This document shows positions 8,320 to 19,119 of a stretch of DNA of 64,000 nucleotides, piece after piece. The translations under genes were made by a program, and so were the position numbers. The number at the start of each line of letters is the position of its first letter. Position 1 is the stretch's first letter. The stretch is taken from the NCBI RefSeq assembly GCF_001434135.1, contig NZ_AZEB01000007.1, forward strand, positions 54,324 to 118,323, read 5' to 3'. This DNA is from Lentilactobacillus kisonensis DSM 19906 = JCM 15041 (GTDB lineage Bacteria > Bacillota > Bacilli > Lactobacillales > Lactobacillaceae). The notes beneath the pieces are model-generated. The model worked only from the letters and a program-made list of their open reading frames with translations. It was not told the DNA's origin and made no database searches.

Positions 8320-9713
8320 ATGAGTCAAAATGCAAATCATCAATTAAATTCAATTAATAACCGTACTCAAAATTTTCTTGTCCTAATGATTTCCGGAATG
8401 GGCATGCTACTGTCAACACTGGATACTGGAATTATCAATGTTGCCCTACCGTATTTGGCCCATCAGTTTCACGCATCAGCTAGCACGGCCGCTCTCAGCG
8501 TCGTTGGCTACACCGTTAGTTTAGCCGTTTTTATTTTGCCGTTTGGTTACTTAGGGGATCGATTTGGCAAGCTTAAGATATCCCTCTACTTGGACTGATG
8601 ATCTTCGGTATCGGATCCTTTCTATGCGGGCTTTCACCAACCATCTTCAGCCTTATTATTTTCCGAGTCATTCAAGGAATTGGCGCCGCAGCATTACAGG
8701 CCACTTCGGCAGCCCTCGTCACAACTCTCATTGATCAGCGAAATGTTTCTCGGGCGCTGGGCATCTTAGGAATTATGATCGGGGCTGGCCCAATTTTGGG
8801 TCCTTCGGTTGGTGGCCTCTTTCTAGCGATAAATGCTTGGCGGTTTATTTTTTGGTTGAACGTTCCCTTTGCGATATTGGGAATTGTCTTCAATCAATTA
8901 CTCATCAACCACATTCATGAAAGAACCGCTCAGTCACCATTTGACCTAATTGGCAGCATTATCAACGGGTTAATGATCATTAGTTTGCTAGTTGGCTTTT
9001 CACTCTTAAGTAACGCCAGTAACTTTTTTCTCGGCTTAACGCTCATTGGCTGCGGCATCATTATTGGCATTATCTTTTACTTGACTGAGCAAAAATTTCA
9101 GCATCCCCTACTAGACTTCAATGCATTATCACAATCAATCGGCATCTGGCATTATTTAGGATAAACAATTGCCTTTGGCTTTGCCTCCGCCATTATTTTC
9201 TTGCTTCCACCATTTATTTTTGAAGAACTACGGCACATTAACGTTGGCCTTACTGGTTTACTGGTTTTAGGCGCTCCGCTTGGCTTGGTTTTCTTTTCTC
9301 ACCTATCAGGTAATCAAAATGATGGCACTAAAAATGCGCGTTTTAGTTTATTGGGCCTCGTCATCATGGCAAGTTCACTCGCCTTACTAGGGTTTCTCAG
9401 TGATCACGTGCCTGCACTAGGTGTGTCCGGCCTGCTTCTGCTATTTGGAATTGGTGGCGGTTATTTTCAGCCAGCCAACATCGGTGCCCTTATGCAGTCA
9501 GGATCAGCAAGCATTCAAGGAATGCTGGGATCATTACAGCGGATGGCCCAAAATATTGCCATTGCCAGTGGCACCGCAATTGGTTCGACAATCATCAACT
9601 TAACCCAGCCTAACTTGGCAACTGGGGTCCGCTCTGCTTGGTTAGTCACTCTTCTTATCGTTGCAATCGTCATTGTAGCTGACCTGTTCTTCACCAACAG
9701 GAATCGCACCTAG
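8320..9713 (+). pseudogene. MFS drug/solute transporter, broken by a frameshift and a nonsense codon
   Basis: Three pieces together make one 14-TM (DHA2-like) transporter. Piece 1 (8320 to about 8590) holds TM1-TM2 and the motif GYLGDRFGKLK. Piece 2 continues in another frame from LLGLMIFGIGSFLCG and holds the motif-C-like GAGPILGPSVGG. It ends at TAA 9162-9164. Piece 3 continues in the same frame (TIAFGFASAIIFLLPP) to 9713. A one-base indel near 8580-8590 and one point mutation explain the state. AAGGGAG precedes the ATG at 8320. The divergent ArsR-like regulator is still intact, so the loss looks recent. Confidence 0.85.
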
Positions 9714-9729
9714 TTCTTTAAACGCAAAA

Positions 9730-9774
9730 AAACAGCCAGTCTAGTTTATAAACTCTAAACTAAATTGGCTGTTT
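9730..9774. terminator. Bidirectional terminator between the MFS pseudogene and pyrC
   Basis: AAACAGCCA (9730-9738) pairs with TTGGCTGTTT (9765-9774), with an inner TAGTTTA/TAAACTA stem. Confidence 0.75.
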
Positions 9775-9790
9775 ACGTTATTAACAATGA

Positions 9791-11062
9791 TTAATTCTTA
9801 TACACGATCTTACCAGCCACCAACGTCATGACCGTATTGCCATACACCGTTTCACCAGTAAATGGTGTATTGACCCCCTTTGAAAGGTAGTCGCTTTCTT
9901 TAATTTGATGAGAATGATCTAGATCAAAGATTGCCAGGTCGGCTGGTCGGCCAGTTTCGAGCGTACCAGCATCGGCCATTTTAAAGACAGCTGCCGGTTT
10001 TATTGCCATCCAATTGATAAGTTGAGCGAGTGTAAAGATACCGGCTTTCACAAATTTGGTATAAAGCATGTTAAACGCCGTCTCACTACCTGTAATCCCA
10101 AATGATGCGGTGGCGATTGAACCGGCCTTATCCACCTTCGTATGGGGAGCATGATCGGTAGCAATCATGTCAATTGTGCCATCTAATAGCCCTTCAATGA
10201 GCGCTTGACGGTCGTCTTCGCCCCTCAACGGTGGGTTCATTTTGTAGTAAGGGTCATCAGTTTTAATGGCCTCATCCGACAATAACAGATGGTGCGGTGT
10301 AACTTCCGCGGTCACGTTAATTCCAGCTTTTTTAGCAGCCCGGATAACAGCCACCGTGTGTCTCGAAGAAGCGTGACAGACATGATAATGAACACCAGTT
10401 GCCTCAGCCAAAATAACATCCCTGGCAACTTGAGCAGTTTCACTGACCCATGGCATTTCCTTTAAGCCAAGCCGGCTAGCCGCCCCTTCGTTTAAGACAC
10501 CTTGATATGTAAGTGCATCATCTTGGACATGCTCAACGATTGCCATATTAAGCTTAGCCGCCTGTTGCATGGCCTCATACATCGTACTACTCTTTTGAAT
10601 GCCATTGCCGTCGTTACTAAACGCGAAGGCCCCAGCTTTTTTAAGTGCGGGAAAATCAACTAATTCATCGCCACCACGGTTGGTGGTAATTGTCGCGTAT
10701 TGCTTAATATGGACCACGCCATCGGTTTGATTGAGTTTAATCAGCTGGGCAATATTCGCTGGACTATCAGGTGCTGGTGTGACGTTCGGCATTGCACATA
10801 CCGTGGTGAAACCACCGTGTGCTGCCGCCATACTCCCAGTTTTAATAGTTTCCTTTTGTTCTTGACCTGGTTGGCGGTAGTGGACATGAACATCCACTAA
10901 GCCTGGGCTAACAAAGTTGTGTCGAGCATCAATGACGTCATCGACACCATTTCTTCCTATATTAGAAGCTATTTTTTTAATCCGGCCATCTTCAATTAAG
11001 ATATCTCGGTCGGTTAACCTACCATTTTCTAAAATTCGGCCATTCGCAATCAGGCGTTTCAT
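9791..11062 (-). CDS. pyrC: Dihydroorotase
   Basis: A 423-residue amidohydrolase that closes N-carbamoyl-aspartate to dihydroorotate, third step of pyrimidine synthesis. DVHVHYRQPG (metal-binding HxH) lies near residue 57, and ATDHAPH (metal/catalytic Asp) at about 303-309. GFTTVCAMPNV matches the class I enzyme typical of Gram-positives. GAGGAG precedes the ATG. It follows pyrB by 24 bases in the same transcript, so the pyr attenuator upstream of pyrB should control both. Confidence 0.96.
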   Translation of the reverse strand: MKRLIANGRILENGRLTDRDILIEDGRIKKIASNIGRNGVDDVIDARHNFVSPGLVDVHVHYRQPGQEQKETIKTGSMAAAHGGFTTVCAMPNVTPAPDSPANIAQLIKLNQTDGVVHIKQYATITTNRGGDELVDFPALKKAGAFAFSNDGNGIQKSSTMYEAMQQAAKLNMAIVEHVQDDALTYQGVLNEGAASRLGLKEMPWVSETAQVARDVILAEATGVHYHVCHASSRHTVAVIRAAKKAGINVTAEVTPHHLLLSDEAIKTDDPYYKMNPPLRGEDDRQALIEGLLDGTIDMIATDHAPHTKVDKAGSIATASFGITGSETAFNMLYTKFVKAGIFTLAQLINWMAIKPAAVFKMADAGTLETGRPADLAIFDLDHSHQIKESDYLSKGVNTPFTGETVYGNTVMTLVAGKIVYKN

Positions 11063-11086
11063 TAAGTTAAATTCTCCTCGCTGAAA

Positions 11087-12037
11087 TTAATATTCTTCTT
11101 TTACAAGGTCACGGTAACGCAGCAAGCTCGTCATGATTGCCATCCGCACAAAGACACCGTTGGCCATTTGTGGGAAAATTCGTGATTTGTCGCATTCCAC
11201 TAATGAATCCGCAATTTCAACGCCGCGGTTAACGGGAGCTGGATGCATAATAATTGAATGTTCTGGCATCATCTGTTCACGGTCCTCAGTCAACCCATAC
11301 ATTGCGTGATACTTTTCAGCGGAGAAGGCGCCATTTTCGTCGTCAGCGATTCGTTCGTGCTGAACCCGGAGAAACATCATCACATCCATTTGAGAGACCA
11401 ACTCATCAATTGGCAACCATTCACCATACTTAGCAAATTCTTCGGTATACCATTTCTTAGGCCCACCAAAGTAAACGTGAGCACCCAGCATCGTTAAGAC
11501 TTCCATATTAGAACGAGCAACTCGCGAATGGGTCAAGTCACCAACAATCGCAACCTTAAGGCCTTCAAAATGACCAAATTCTTCATAAATTGTCATCATA
11601 TCAAGTAACGATTGTGATGGATGCTGACCTGAGCCGTCACCACCGTTTGCAATCCCGACATGGACATTTGGATCAGCGATTAGGTCCTTGTAGTATTCGT
11701 TCTTTCGATCCCGAATTGCCATAACGTCAACACCAATCGCCTGGAACGTCTTAATTGTGTCGCCCATTGATTCACCTTTGCTAAGTGAACTGTTTGATGG
11801 ATCAAAATTAACAACTTGCAAGCCCAGCTTACGTTCAGCCATTTCAAAGCTGGTATGGGTTCTCGTACTACTTTCAAAGAACAAGTTTGCGGCATAAACA
11901 GGTCGCTTTAATTCAATTTGCTTACCGGCCTTAAAATCCGAAGCCTCATGGATAAATGATAAGACATCTTGAGCTGAAAGGTCTTCCATACTAACAACAT
12001 TCTCAAAACTTACTGGCTTAGTAATTTGCATCATCAT
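11087..12037 (-). CDS. pyrB: Aspartate carbamoyltransferase catalytic chain
   Basis: A 316-residue protein that joins carbamoyl phosphate and aspartate. FFESSTRTHTSFE is the carbamoyl-phosphate-binding STRT loop; HPAPVNRGVE is the aspartate-binding region. Three consecutive ATG codons occur (12037, 12034, 12031); AGGAGG lies 6 bases before the first. The frame is open upstream to 12112 but without a ribosome site. No regulatory-chain gene (pyrI) follows, as usual in Gram-positives. It lies behind two terminator-like hairpins. Confidence 0.95.
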   Translation of the reverse strand: MMMQITKPVSFENVVSMEDLSAQDVLSFIHEASDFKAGKQIELKRPVYAANLFFESSTRTHTSFEMAERKLGLQVVNFDPSNSSLSKGESMGDTIKTFQAIGVDVMAIRDRKNEYYKDLIADPNVHVGIANGGDGSGQHPSQSLLDMMTIYEEFGHFEGLKVAIVGDLTHSRVARSNMEVLTMLGAHVYFGGPKKWYTEEFAKYGEWLPIDELVSQMDVMMFLRVQHERIADDENGAFSAEKYHAMYGLTEDREQMMPEHSIIMHPAPVNRGVEIADSLVECDKSRIFPQMANGVFVRMAIMTSLLRYRDLVKEEY

Positions 12038-12170
12038 TAGGTTCCTCCTCAGGAATAATAAAAGCGCCTTGCCATGTTCGCAAAGCGCTCCAGTTGTGGG
12101 ATGAAACCACATGTTTAGGACGTTTTGCTCTCACGGGAACAATTAAATCGTCATTCATAATTATCTTCAT
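12018..12170 (-). CDS. Possible pyr leader ORF overlapping the pyrB start (50 aa)
   Basis: An open frame from the ATG at 12170 (MKIIMNDDLIVPVRAKRP...) ends inside the first codons of pyrB. Its only ribosome site is AAGGGG, which is the 3' arm of the PyrR-controlled terminator, 8 bases upstream. The frame runs across the second hairpin (12063-12089). Translation would open that hairpin, so it could act as a leader in the manner of the enteric pyrBI leader. No homologue recognised; coding status is inferred from position only. Confidence 0.4.
   Translation of the reverse strand: MKIIMNDDLIVPVRAKRPKHVVSSHNWSALRTWQGAFIIPEEEPNDDANY
12052..12089 (-). terminator. Second terminator-like hairpin just upstream of pyrB
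   Basis: On the minus strand AGCGCTTTGC pairs with GCAAGGCGCT (10 pairs, one G-U, 7-base loop) and is followed by TTTTATTATT. It lies between the PyrR attenuator and the pyrB ribosome site. Confidence 0.6.
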
Positions 12171-12266
12171 AAAAAAATCCCCTTTACCGCCGGAGGGTAA
12201 AGAGGTTGAAGTAAGTCCCAAGATAGTCTTAGGTTCACCGATGCCTTATTAACCTCACGGGGTTAA
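12171..12266 (-). promoter_or_regulatory. PyrR-type attenuator of the pyrBC transcript
   Basis: The minus strand shows CCCCGTGAGGTT (within 12248-12266), which fits the PyrR binding-loop consensus, followed about 45 bases on by a terminator. That terminator is CCTCTTTACC/GGTAAAGGGG (12196-12205 with 12179-12188) plus seven T. In known pyr attenuators PyrR bound to UMP stabilises the binding loop and lets the terminator form. Uridine repletion should therefore switch pyrB and pyrC off. Confidence 0.85.
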
Positions 12267-12294
12267 AATTAAAGGTTCTTTTTTTGTTATTTGA

Positions 12295-12323
12295 ATCATA
12301 TGCCATTTTCAGTAAAAATACAA
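12295..12323 (-). promoter_or_regulatory. Candidate promoter of pyrBC
   Basis: Minus strand TTGTAT (12318-12323), 17-base spacer and TATGAT (12295-12300). The start would fall just before the PyrR binding loop. Confidence 0.5.
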
Positions 12324-12431
12324 GGCCATTTCAAAAAATAATTTTGTAAATGATTATTTATCCAAATAATGATTAGATTCAAGAAATGATAATCATCTTA
12401 TCTATACTGGCTTGGATTAAGAGATTACAGC

Positions 12432-12472
12432 ACATTATAATAAATATACATATGCCTTTTATAATGTACATA
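12432..12472. promoter_or_regulatory. AT-rich inverted repeat in the pyr-car divergent gap
   Basis: ACATTATAA and TTATAATGT face each other about 20 bases apart upstream of the carAB promoter. It could be a regulator site (ArgR is possible for an arginine-type carAB), but no clear ARG box was recognised. The remainder of 12267-12508 is AT-rich and otherwise featureless. Confidence 0.3.
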
Positions 12473-12508
12473 AAAATCCAAATAATCCGAAATAATGCAT
12501 AAATTCGC

Positions 12509-12537
12509 TTGACATTTAACGGAAAAGCTCCTATCTT
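12509..12537 (+). promoter_or_regulatory. Promoter of carAB
   Basis: TTGACA (12509-12514), a 17-base spacer and TATCTT (12532-12537). Perfect -35 and correct spacing; carA starts about 60 bases downstream. Confidence 0.7.
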
Positions 12538-12599
12538 TATACATCAAAAGCGTTAGCCGCTTGTATCACGTGGATGTTAGTAAAATTGGAGGCCTGAAT

Positions 12600-13661
12600 A
12601 TGAAAAAATATTTAACACTAGAAAATGGGGACGTCTTTGTTGGTACGGCCTGTGGCGATTTAGGTGGCGAAATCAACGGTGAGTTAGTTTTCACAACCAG
12701 TATGACCGGTTATCAAGAAACCCTGACCGACCCATCGTATCAAAACCAAATCATCACGTTTACTTATCCATTAATCGGCAACTATGGTATTTCACTTGGA
12801 ACCAACCAATCAAACAAAGTGGAAGCAGCCGCCGTTGTGGTTAAAGAAATGACTGAACAAGCATTTCACTATCAAAGTGTCATCTCGCTAGACGCTTACT
12901 TGAAACAATCTAAGATCCCTGCAATTAGCGGCATCGATACACGGCAGCTAACCAAAATCATTCGCCAATACGGGACCATGAAAGCCAGCTTAACCAACTT
13001 CCCAGTTGATAAAAAGAAATCAGCTAGTGATCATCAGGCTTCAATCATCAAAATGGCTTCATTATCCGCATCAAGCGACAAAAAAATCGATCACGTTGTG
13101 CTTGTTGACTTCGGGGTCAAAGCAAACATTGTCAAGTCACTACAGCGAAAAGAAATTGACGTTACGGTCGTTACCCCAGAATCAACCTACGAAGATATCG
13201 CAAAGCTCCACCCGACCGGAATTCTGTTATCAAATGGTCCTGGTGATCCAACAGCTTATTCTGATTTTCTTCCCGTCATCAAAAAGCTCCAGGAGGCCTT
13301 CCCAATCTTTGGTATCTGTCTTGGTCACCAACTGCTTGCATTAGCTAACGGTGCTAAAACTTACAAAATGACGTTTGGTCATCGGGGCATTAATCATCCC
13401 GTCAAGAACTTGGAAAACGGTGATATCTTCATCACGTCACAAAATCATGGTTATGCCGTTGACGCGGATTCGATTAAAGAAACACCATTGAAAGTAACCG
13501 CCCTTGAAGTTAACGATAAAACGGTTGAAGGCCTACGCTATCCTGGCCGGCCAATCTTTTCAGTCCAATACCATCCAGAAGCAGCCCCTGGCCCACATGA
13601 CGCAGCTAAATTATTCGACCATTTCATTGATTTAATGCACGCAACAGAGGAGGTTCACTAA
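12600..13661 (+). CDS. carA: Carbamoyl phosphate synthase, small (glutaminase) subunit
   Basis: A 353-residue subunit that hydrolyses glutamine and passes ammonia to CarB. The N-terminal CarA domain ([20 protein letters not shown]) is followed by a class I amidotransferase domain. That domain has the nucleophile in FGICLGHQ and the catalytic His-Glu in QYHPE. ATG at 12600 has TTGGAGG in front. Its stop overlaps the carB start (TAATG). The short carA and the 1022-residue carB resemble the arginine-type synthase of lactobacilli rather than the longer pyrimidine type; this is inferred from size only. Confidence 0.95.
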   Translation: MKKYLTLENGDVFVGTACGDLGGEINGELVFTTSMTGYQETLTDPSYQNQIITFTYPLIGNYGISLGTNQSNKVEAAAVVVKEMTEQAFHYQSVISLDAYLKQSKIPAISGIDTRQLTKIIRQYGTMKASLTNFPVDKKKSASDHQASIIKMASLSASSDKKIDHVVLVDFGVKANIVKSLQRKEIDVTVVTPESTYEDIAKLHPTGILLSNGPGDPTAYSDFLPVIKKLQEAFPIFGICLGHQLLALANGAKTYKMTFGHRGINHPVKNLENGDIFITSQNHGYAVDADSIKETPLKVTALEVNDKTVEGLRYPGRPIFSVQYHPEAAPGPHDAAKLFDHFIDLMHATEEVH

Positions 13662-16600
13662 TGCCAAAACGAACAGATATTAACAAAATTGTGATCATTG
13701 GTTCGGGTCCAATTGTCATTGGCCAGGCGGCAGAGTTTGATTATGCCGGCAGCCAAGCTTGCTTGAGCTTGCGTGAAGAAGGTTATGAAGTGATTTTAGT
13801 GAACTCCAATCCAGCAACCATCATGACCGATGATGAAATTGCCGATAAAGTTTACTTAGAGCCGCTAACGGTTCCCAGCCTAAAGAAAATTCTAATCAAA
13901 GAACACCCCGACGCCATTTTACCAACTCTAGGCGGTCAAACTGGTCTAAATTTGGCCGTTGAACTCAGTAAGGACGGGATTTTAGATAAGCTTAACATTG
14001 AATTACTTGGTACCAGCCTTAAAACAATCAACCAAGCTGAGGACCGGGAACAGTTTAAAGACCTGATGGAAGAACTTCACCAACCAATTCCCGCTTCAAA
14101 AACGGTTTACGACTTGGAAACCGGAATCAAGTTCGCACACCAAATCGCGTACCCAGTTATCATTCGCCCTGCATACACCCTTGGAGGAACCGGTGGTGGT
14201 ATCGCCCACAACGATGCCGAAATGACAACGATTTTGAACCGAGGTCTCACCATGTCACCATCAACTGAATGCCTGGTGGAAAAGAGTATTGCCGGCTATA
14301 AGGAAATTGAATTTGAGGTAATGCGTGACCACCATGGCAGTTCGATTATTGTGACTGGAATGGAAAACTTCGATCCCGTTGGTGTGCACACCGGTGATTC
14401 AATTGTTTTCGCACCAACGCAAACTTTAACCGACAAAGAATATCAACGATTACGGGACGCCTCATTGACGATCGTTAACGCTTTGAAAATCGAAGGTGGC
14501 TGCAACGTTCAGCTTGCTCAGGATCCCTTCAGCGAGAACTATTACGTAATTGAAGTTAACCCTCGTGTAAGCCGTTCATCCGCATTAGCCTCTAAAGCAA
14601 CTGGTTACCCAATCGCCAAAATTGCTGCTAAGATTGCGGTTGGTTTGAATTTAGATGAAATTATCAATCCAATTACGCAAACCACATTTGCAATGTTTGA
14701 ACCAGCGTTGGACTACGTTGTCGCCAAAATCCCCCGCTTTGCGTTCGATAAATTCACAAACGCGGATCGAAAACTGGGAACCCAAATGAAAGCCACTGGG
14801 GAAGTCATGGCAATCGGTAGTACCATCGAAGAATCATTGCTTAAAGCTGTCCAATCACTCGAATTAGATAAGCAGGCTCAAGTTGATTTGATCCCCGAAT
14901 ATACCAAGGGCATGTCACTCGGAGACCTCCTTGAAAAGATCAAAACACCGACAGATTATCGGTTATTCGAATTATTCGCTGCAATTGGTAAGGGTGCCAC
15001 GATCCAACAAATTAACCGAGCCACTCAAATTGATATGTATTTCCTTTCAAAACTTGAAGCCATTATCAAGATGCAGCAGAAATTATCTGACGGTCTGTTA
15101 TGTGCTGACCTCGTTCTTGATGCCAGAAAACTTGGTTTTAACAACACAATGATCGAGGCCATCCGATCAACGACTGATCATGAGCTGGAAAAGCTTAGTA
15201 ATATGGAAGACCAGCACCTCGTTTACAAGATGGTGGATACCTGTGCAGCTGAGTTTGAAAGTACAACACCTTACTATTACAGTACAATTGGTCATGAAAA
15301 CGAAAGTAAACCACTCGGCAACAGTATCGTCGTCATCGGCGCTGGCCCTATTCGAATCGGCCAGGGTGTCGAATTTGATTACGCCACTGTTCACTGTGTT
15401 AAAGCCATTCAAACCGCTGGTTACAATGCAATTATTATTAATAATAATCCCGAAACGGTCTCAACCGATTTCTCGATTTCTGACAAACTTTACTTCGAAC
15501 CATTGGACATTGATAGCGTCATGAACGTGATCAACCTCGAAAAACCAATCGGCGTCATCGTTGAATTTGGTGGCCAAACCGCCATCAACCTCACTGAAGC
15601 GTTAACTGAACACGGTGTTTCCATTTTGGGAACTTCCCTTCATGGCATCGAGCAAACGGAAAATCGTCATGAATTTGAAAATCTATTAATTGACCAAGAT
15701 ATTGACCATCCAAAGGGCGACACCGCAACGACAATTGCCGAAGCCCAAGAGATTGCCCACCGTCTTGGGTTCCCAGTACTCGTTCGGCCAAGCTTTGTCC
15801 TTGGTGGCAAAGGGATGGCAGTCGTCCATGATGAAGATGAACTAAATGAGTATCTCGTTCCCGCATTAAAGGCCAGTCATGGCGAACCACTCTTGATTGA
15901 CCAATATATTCACGGTATTGAATGTGAAGTGGATATTTTAAGCGATGGTCAACAAGTCTTCGTTCCTGGAATTATGGAACATTTAGAGGGATCTGGCATC
16001 CACTCCGGCGACTCGATCGCAATGTATCCACCCCAGCATTTATCGGCTGACACAAAAGATCAAATTGTGGCAATTGCAACTAAAATTGGTGAACAAGTTC
16101 ACGCGGTTGGAATGATGAACATTCAATTTATCGCTGCCAACGATACCGTCTATGTCATTGAAGTTAACCCCCGGGCATCTCGAACCGTGCCATTCATGAG
16201 CAAGATCACTAAACGACACCTCGCTCAGTTAGCAACCCAACTAATTCTTGGCAAGTCCCTTGAAGACCTTGGATTAATCCCAGGTTTGAATCCAGAGCCG
16301 GCCAAAGTTTACGTTAAAGCACCGGTATTCTCATTTGCAAAGCTGCCGGGAGCGCCAACTGCATTGAGTCCGGAAATGAAGTCTACTGGTGAAGATATCG
16401 GTAGTGGGGATACGCTCCAAGCAGCGATGCACAACGCACTATTTGATAGTTACCACATTGACACTAACGATCTTAACGGCGTAGTCTTAATCTCAGAATT
16501 CGATGCCAACGATGACCACGTTGCTAGTAAATTAAAGAGTGCTGGCTTTGAAGTCCAAGCTTATCAGCCGGACATGGATTGGCCAGAAAAAATTGCATTT

Positions 16601-16729
16601 GTTCTCTCGTCAGAGGATGAAACTGACGATGAGAAACAACTCGTTGCAAATGCTTTGAGTCACCAAGTACCAGTATTCACTGCACAAGATACGGTACTGG
16701 GCATCTTCCAACCACAATTAATTAAGTGA
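13661..16729 (+). CDS. carB: Carbamoyl phosphate synthase, large subunit
   Basis: A 1022-residue subunit with two homologous halves, each with an N-terminal domain ([34 protein letters not shown]) and an ATP-grasp domain. It makes carbamoyl phosphate from bicarbonate, ammonia and two ATP. It is translationally coupled to carA. The C-terminal allosteric domain is short (ends FQPQLIK), and the stop TGA is supplied by the end of an A element (AAG-TGA-GCGG). The element may have set the present C-terminus. Confidence 0.95.
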   Translation: MPKRTDINKIVIIGSGPIVIGQAAEFDYAGSQACLSLREEGYEVILVNSNPATIMTDDEIADKVYLEPLTVPSLKKILIKEHPDAILPTLGGQTGLNLAVELSKDGILDKLNIELLGTSLKTINQAEDREQFKDLMEELHQPIPASKTVYDLETGIKFAHQIAYPVIIRPAYTLGGTGGGIAHNDAEMTTILNRGLTMSPSTECLVEKSIAGYKEIEFEVMRDHHGSSIIVTGMENFDPVGVHTGDSIVFAPTQTLTDKEYQRLRDASLTIVNALKIEGGCNVQLAQDPFSENYYVIEVNPRVSRSSALASKATGYPIAKIAAKIAVGLNLDEIINPITQTTFAMFEPALDYVVAKIPRFAFDKFTNADRKLGTQMKATGEVMAIGSTIEESLLKAVQSLELDKQAQVDLIPEYTKGMSLGDLLEKIKTPTDYRLFELFAAIGKGATIQQINRATQIDMYFLSKLEAIIKMQQKLSDGLLCADLVLDARKLGFNNTMIEAIRSTTDHELEKLSNMEDQHLVYKMVDTCAAEFESTTPYYYSTIGHENESKPLGNSIVVIGAGPIRIGQGVEFDYATVHCVKAIQTAGYNAIIINNNPETVSTDFSISDKLYFEPLDIDSVMNVINLEKPIGVIVEFGGQTAINLTEALTEHGVSILGTSLHGIEQTENRHEFENLLIDQDIDHPKGDTATTIAEAQEIAHRLGFPVLVRPSFVLGGKGMAVVHDEDELNEYLVPALKASHGEPLLIDQYIHGIECEVDILSDGQQVFVPGIMEHLEGSGIHSGDSIAMYPPQHLSADTKDQIVAIATKIGEQVHAVGMMNIQFIAANDTVYVIEVNPRASRTVPFMSKITKRHLAQLATQLILGKSLEDLGLIPGLNPEPAKVYVKAPVFSFAKLPGAPTALSPEMKSTGEDIGSGDTLQAAMHNALFDSYHIDTNDLNGVVLISEFDANDDHVASKLKSAGFEVQAYQPDMDWPEKIAFVLSSEDETDDEKQLVANALSHQVPVFTAQDTVLGIFQPQLIK

Positions 16730-16845
16730 GCGGAGCAGAGCATTTAGAAACTGGAACATAAGTCTCCTCGGACAGAAATTCCTGGTTTTGGGAATTTTTG
16801 TCCGAGGTGCTTATGTTCCAGTTTCTGCTCTGTGCAGCTGTCCTA
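16725..16845 (-). repeat. A element 5 (overlaps the carB stop)
   Basis: Minus-sense copy. Arms: CAGAG/CTCTG, AGAAACT/AGTTTCT, CATAAG/CTTATG, CCTCGGACA/TGTCCGAGG. It lies between converging genes and provides the carB stop codon. Its inner stem equals that of element 23. Confidence 0.87.
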
Positions 16846-16848
16846 AAT

Positions 16849-17072
16849 AGTGAGCAAAACAAAGCGGTCAGAGTGCGGAACCAAGCGATTAGAGACTGGA
16901 GCCTAAGTTTTCTCCGCCAGAAATCCCGGGCTTGGATTTTTGGCGGAGAAGGCTTAGGTGCAAGTCTCTGCTTGGTGCAGCGCGTTTCTGCAATATCGCC
17001 AGGATGCTTAATCCACGGAGATTTTTAGTTAGATGACTTAGGTGCAAGCTTCTGCTTTGAGAAGCTGTCCTA
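16849..17072 (-). repeat. A element remnant interrupted by a B element
   Basis: The left end (AGTGAGC, AAAGCGG) is at 16849-16869 and the right end (GACTTAGGTGCAAGCTTCTG ... AGCTGTCCTA) at about 17030-17072. A B element fills 16870-17000. The original inner stem is lost. A further A-type end fragment follows at 17075-17098. Confidence 0.65.
16870..17000 (-). repeat. B element 1 (nested in an A element)
   Basis: Begins AGAGTGCGGAACCAAGCG and ends GCGCGTTTCTGCAATATCGC. Same nested-stem plan as A, with its own ends. Arms: ACCAAGC/GCTTGGT, AGAGACT/AGTCTCT, CCTAAG/CTTAGG, TTCTCCGCCA/TGGCGGAGAA. Confidence 0.75.
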
Positions 17073-17118
17073 AAAGTGAGTGAATGGAACAAAGCAGGCC
17101 AACATAGCTGGTTATTAA

Positions 17119-17156
17119 AAAGCGCGTCAACCAAGAATCCTTGGCTGACGCGCTTT
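17119..17156. terminator. Terminator between carB and the SDR genes
   Basis: AAAGCGCGTCA-CCAAG pairs with CTTGG-TGACGCGCTTT and is flanked by A and T runs. It fits both converging units. Confidence 0.88.
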
Positions 17157-17183
17157 GTTGACATTGAAATTATTTGTAATGGT

Positions 17184-17957
17184 TTAAACGTACTTGATAC
17201 CACCGTCAACCATGATCGCCTGACCCGTGATATAATTTGCTTTTTCGCTTGCTAAGAATGAAACCAAATTGGCAACATCTTGTGGTTCTTCACCACGGCC
17301 TAAAGCAATCCCTTTCAAGTATTCTTTAAGGGATTCGCCCTTTGCAACGTGGTTAACTTGACCCATTTCCTCATCGATTTGATCCCACATTGGTGTCAAC
17401 ACAATTCCTGGGCAATATGCGTTAACTGTAATCTGGTCACGCGCTAATTCCTTAGCAGCAGCTTGAGTTAATCCCCGGATTGCAAACTTAGTAGCTGAAT
17501 AACCGCCCAGTAATTCAAAGCCTTCATGACCGGCAATTGAGGAAGCGTTAATAATCTTGCCAGGCGTTTTTTGCTTCTTGAATTGGGCTGCAGCAGCTTG
17601 AATCCCGAAGAAAGTTCCCTTAACGTTAATATCAAGCAATTTGTCTAAATCTTCTTCTGTGGTGTTGCAAATTTGCGCAACGTGGGCAATCCCAGCGTTG
17701 TTAACAAAAACATCCATTTGGCCATACTTGGCAACCGTTTGCTTTACAGAGTCAAAAACTTGGTCTTTATATTGAACATCAGACTGAATTGCAATGGCGT
17801 TGCCACCATTTTTATTGATATCATCAGCAACTCGTTGAACTTTATCCAAATGACGACCAGATAATGCAACGTCAAAGCCATCAGTAGCGAGTTGGCGAGC
17901 AATTCCTTCACCGATTCCTTGACCGGCTCCTGTAATTAAAGCAACTTTCTTTGTCAT
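17184..17957 (-). CDS. SDR oxidoreductase, acetoin/diacetyl reductase-like
   Basis: A 257-residue short-chain dehydrogenase. TGAGQGIG near residue 9 is the NAD(H) site, NNAG the structural motif, and S...YSATK (about 140-160) the catalytic Ser-Tyr-Lys set. Length and [12 protein letters not shown] ends match BudC-type meso-butanediol dehydrogenases and diacetyl reductases; substrate is inferred. GGAGG precedes the ATG at 17957. An upstream ATG at 17972 would overlap the ribosome site. It follows its paralogue by 54 bases in one transcript. Confidence 0.85.
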   Translation of the reverse strand: MTKKVALITGAGQGIGEGIARQLATDGFDVALSGRHLDKVQRVADDINKNGGNAIAIQSDVQYKDQVFDSVKQTVAKYGQMDVFVNNAGIAHVAQICNTTEEDLDKLLDINVKGTFFGIQAAAAQFKKQKTPGKIINASSIAGHEGFELLGGYSATKFAIRGLTQAAAKELARDQITVNAYCPGIVLTPMWDQIDEEMGQVNHVAKGESLKEYLKGIALGRGEEPQDVANLVSFLASEKANYITGQAIMVDGGIKYV

Positions 17958-18011
17958 GTGTAAATCCTCCATTATCGTTATTAAAATTTATTCAAACTTG
18001 TTTTATGCGTA

Positions 18012-18785
<774 letters not shown>

Positions 18786-18835
18786 TTAAGAAACCTCCGT
18801 CTTATCTTGTGAATTCAATTACAACTTATTTATCG

Positions 18836-18864
18836 ATTATAACCTGCGGCCTTGTGAAATACAA
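18836..18864 (-). promoter_or_regulatory. Promoter of the two SDR genes
   Basis: Minus strand TTGTAT (18859-18864), 17-base spacer, perfect TATAAT (18836-18841). The region 18865-19076 shows nothing further. Confidence 0.7.
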
Positions 18865-19076
18865 TACAAGACTTTTTACGCGGTATTTTCACTTTTTTAT
18901 TCTTAATATATCAGTTAAGATGTCGTGAATCCGCCATCACTATAACTAATTTTGAGAAGTAAGCAAAATAATCATAACTTTATAGATATTACTTGTGAAA
19001 ATAAAGTCGTTTTGTTTGCGCTTCATTGTCAAAAGCTGTTGAATATAGGTGAGTTTTCTGTCCATGACGATGTTGG

Positions 19077-19115
19077 AGGACAGCTGCACCAGACAGAAAC
19101 CTTGCTCCGTTCACT
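19077..19115 (+). repeat. A element 8a, internal-deletion fragment
   Basis: Only the two ends remain: AGGACAGCTGC-ACCAGACAGAAACC joined to TTGCTCCGTTCACT. The whole inner hairpin is missing, as expected from a deletion across a palindrome. Confidence 0.6.
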
Positions 19116-19119
19116 TTAC

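Noticed and set aside
12037..12112. Longer PyrB start at 12112
   Set aside because: No ribosome site, and it would read through the second attenuator hairpin. AGGAGG fits the ATG at 12037.
16798..17209. Apparent ORFs on both strands in repeat clusters (also near 29627-29854, 31175-31420, 44117-44796, 33216-33446)
   Set aside because: They consist wholly of A/B elements read in a stop-poor frame and have no homologous protein pattern or ribosome site.
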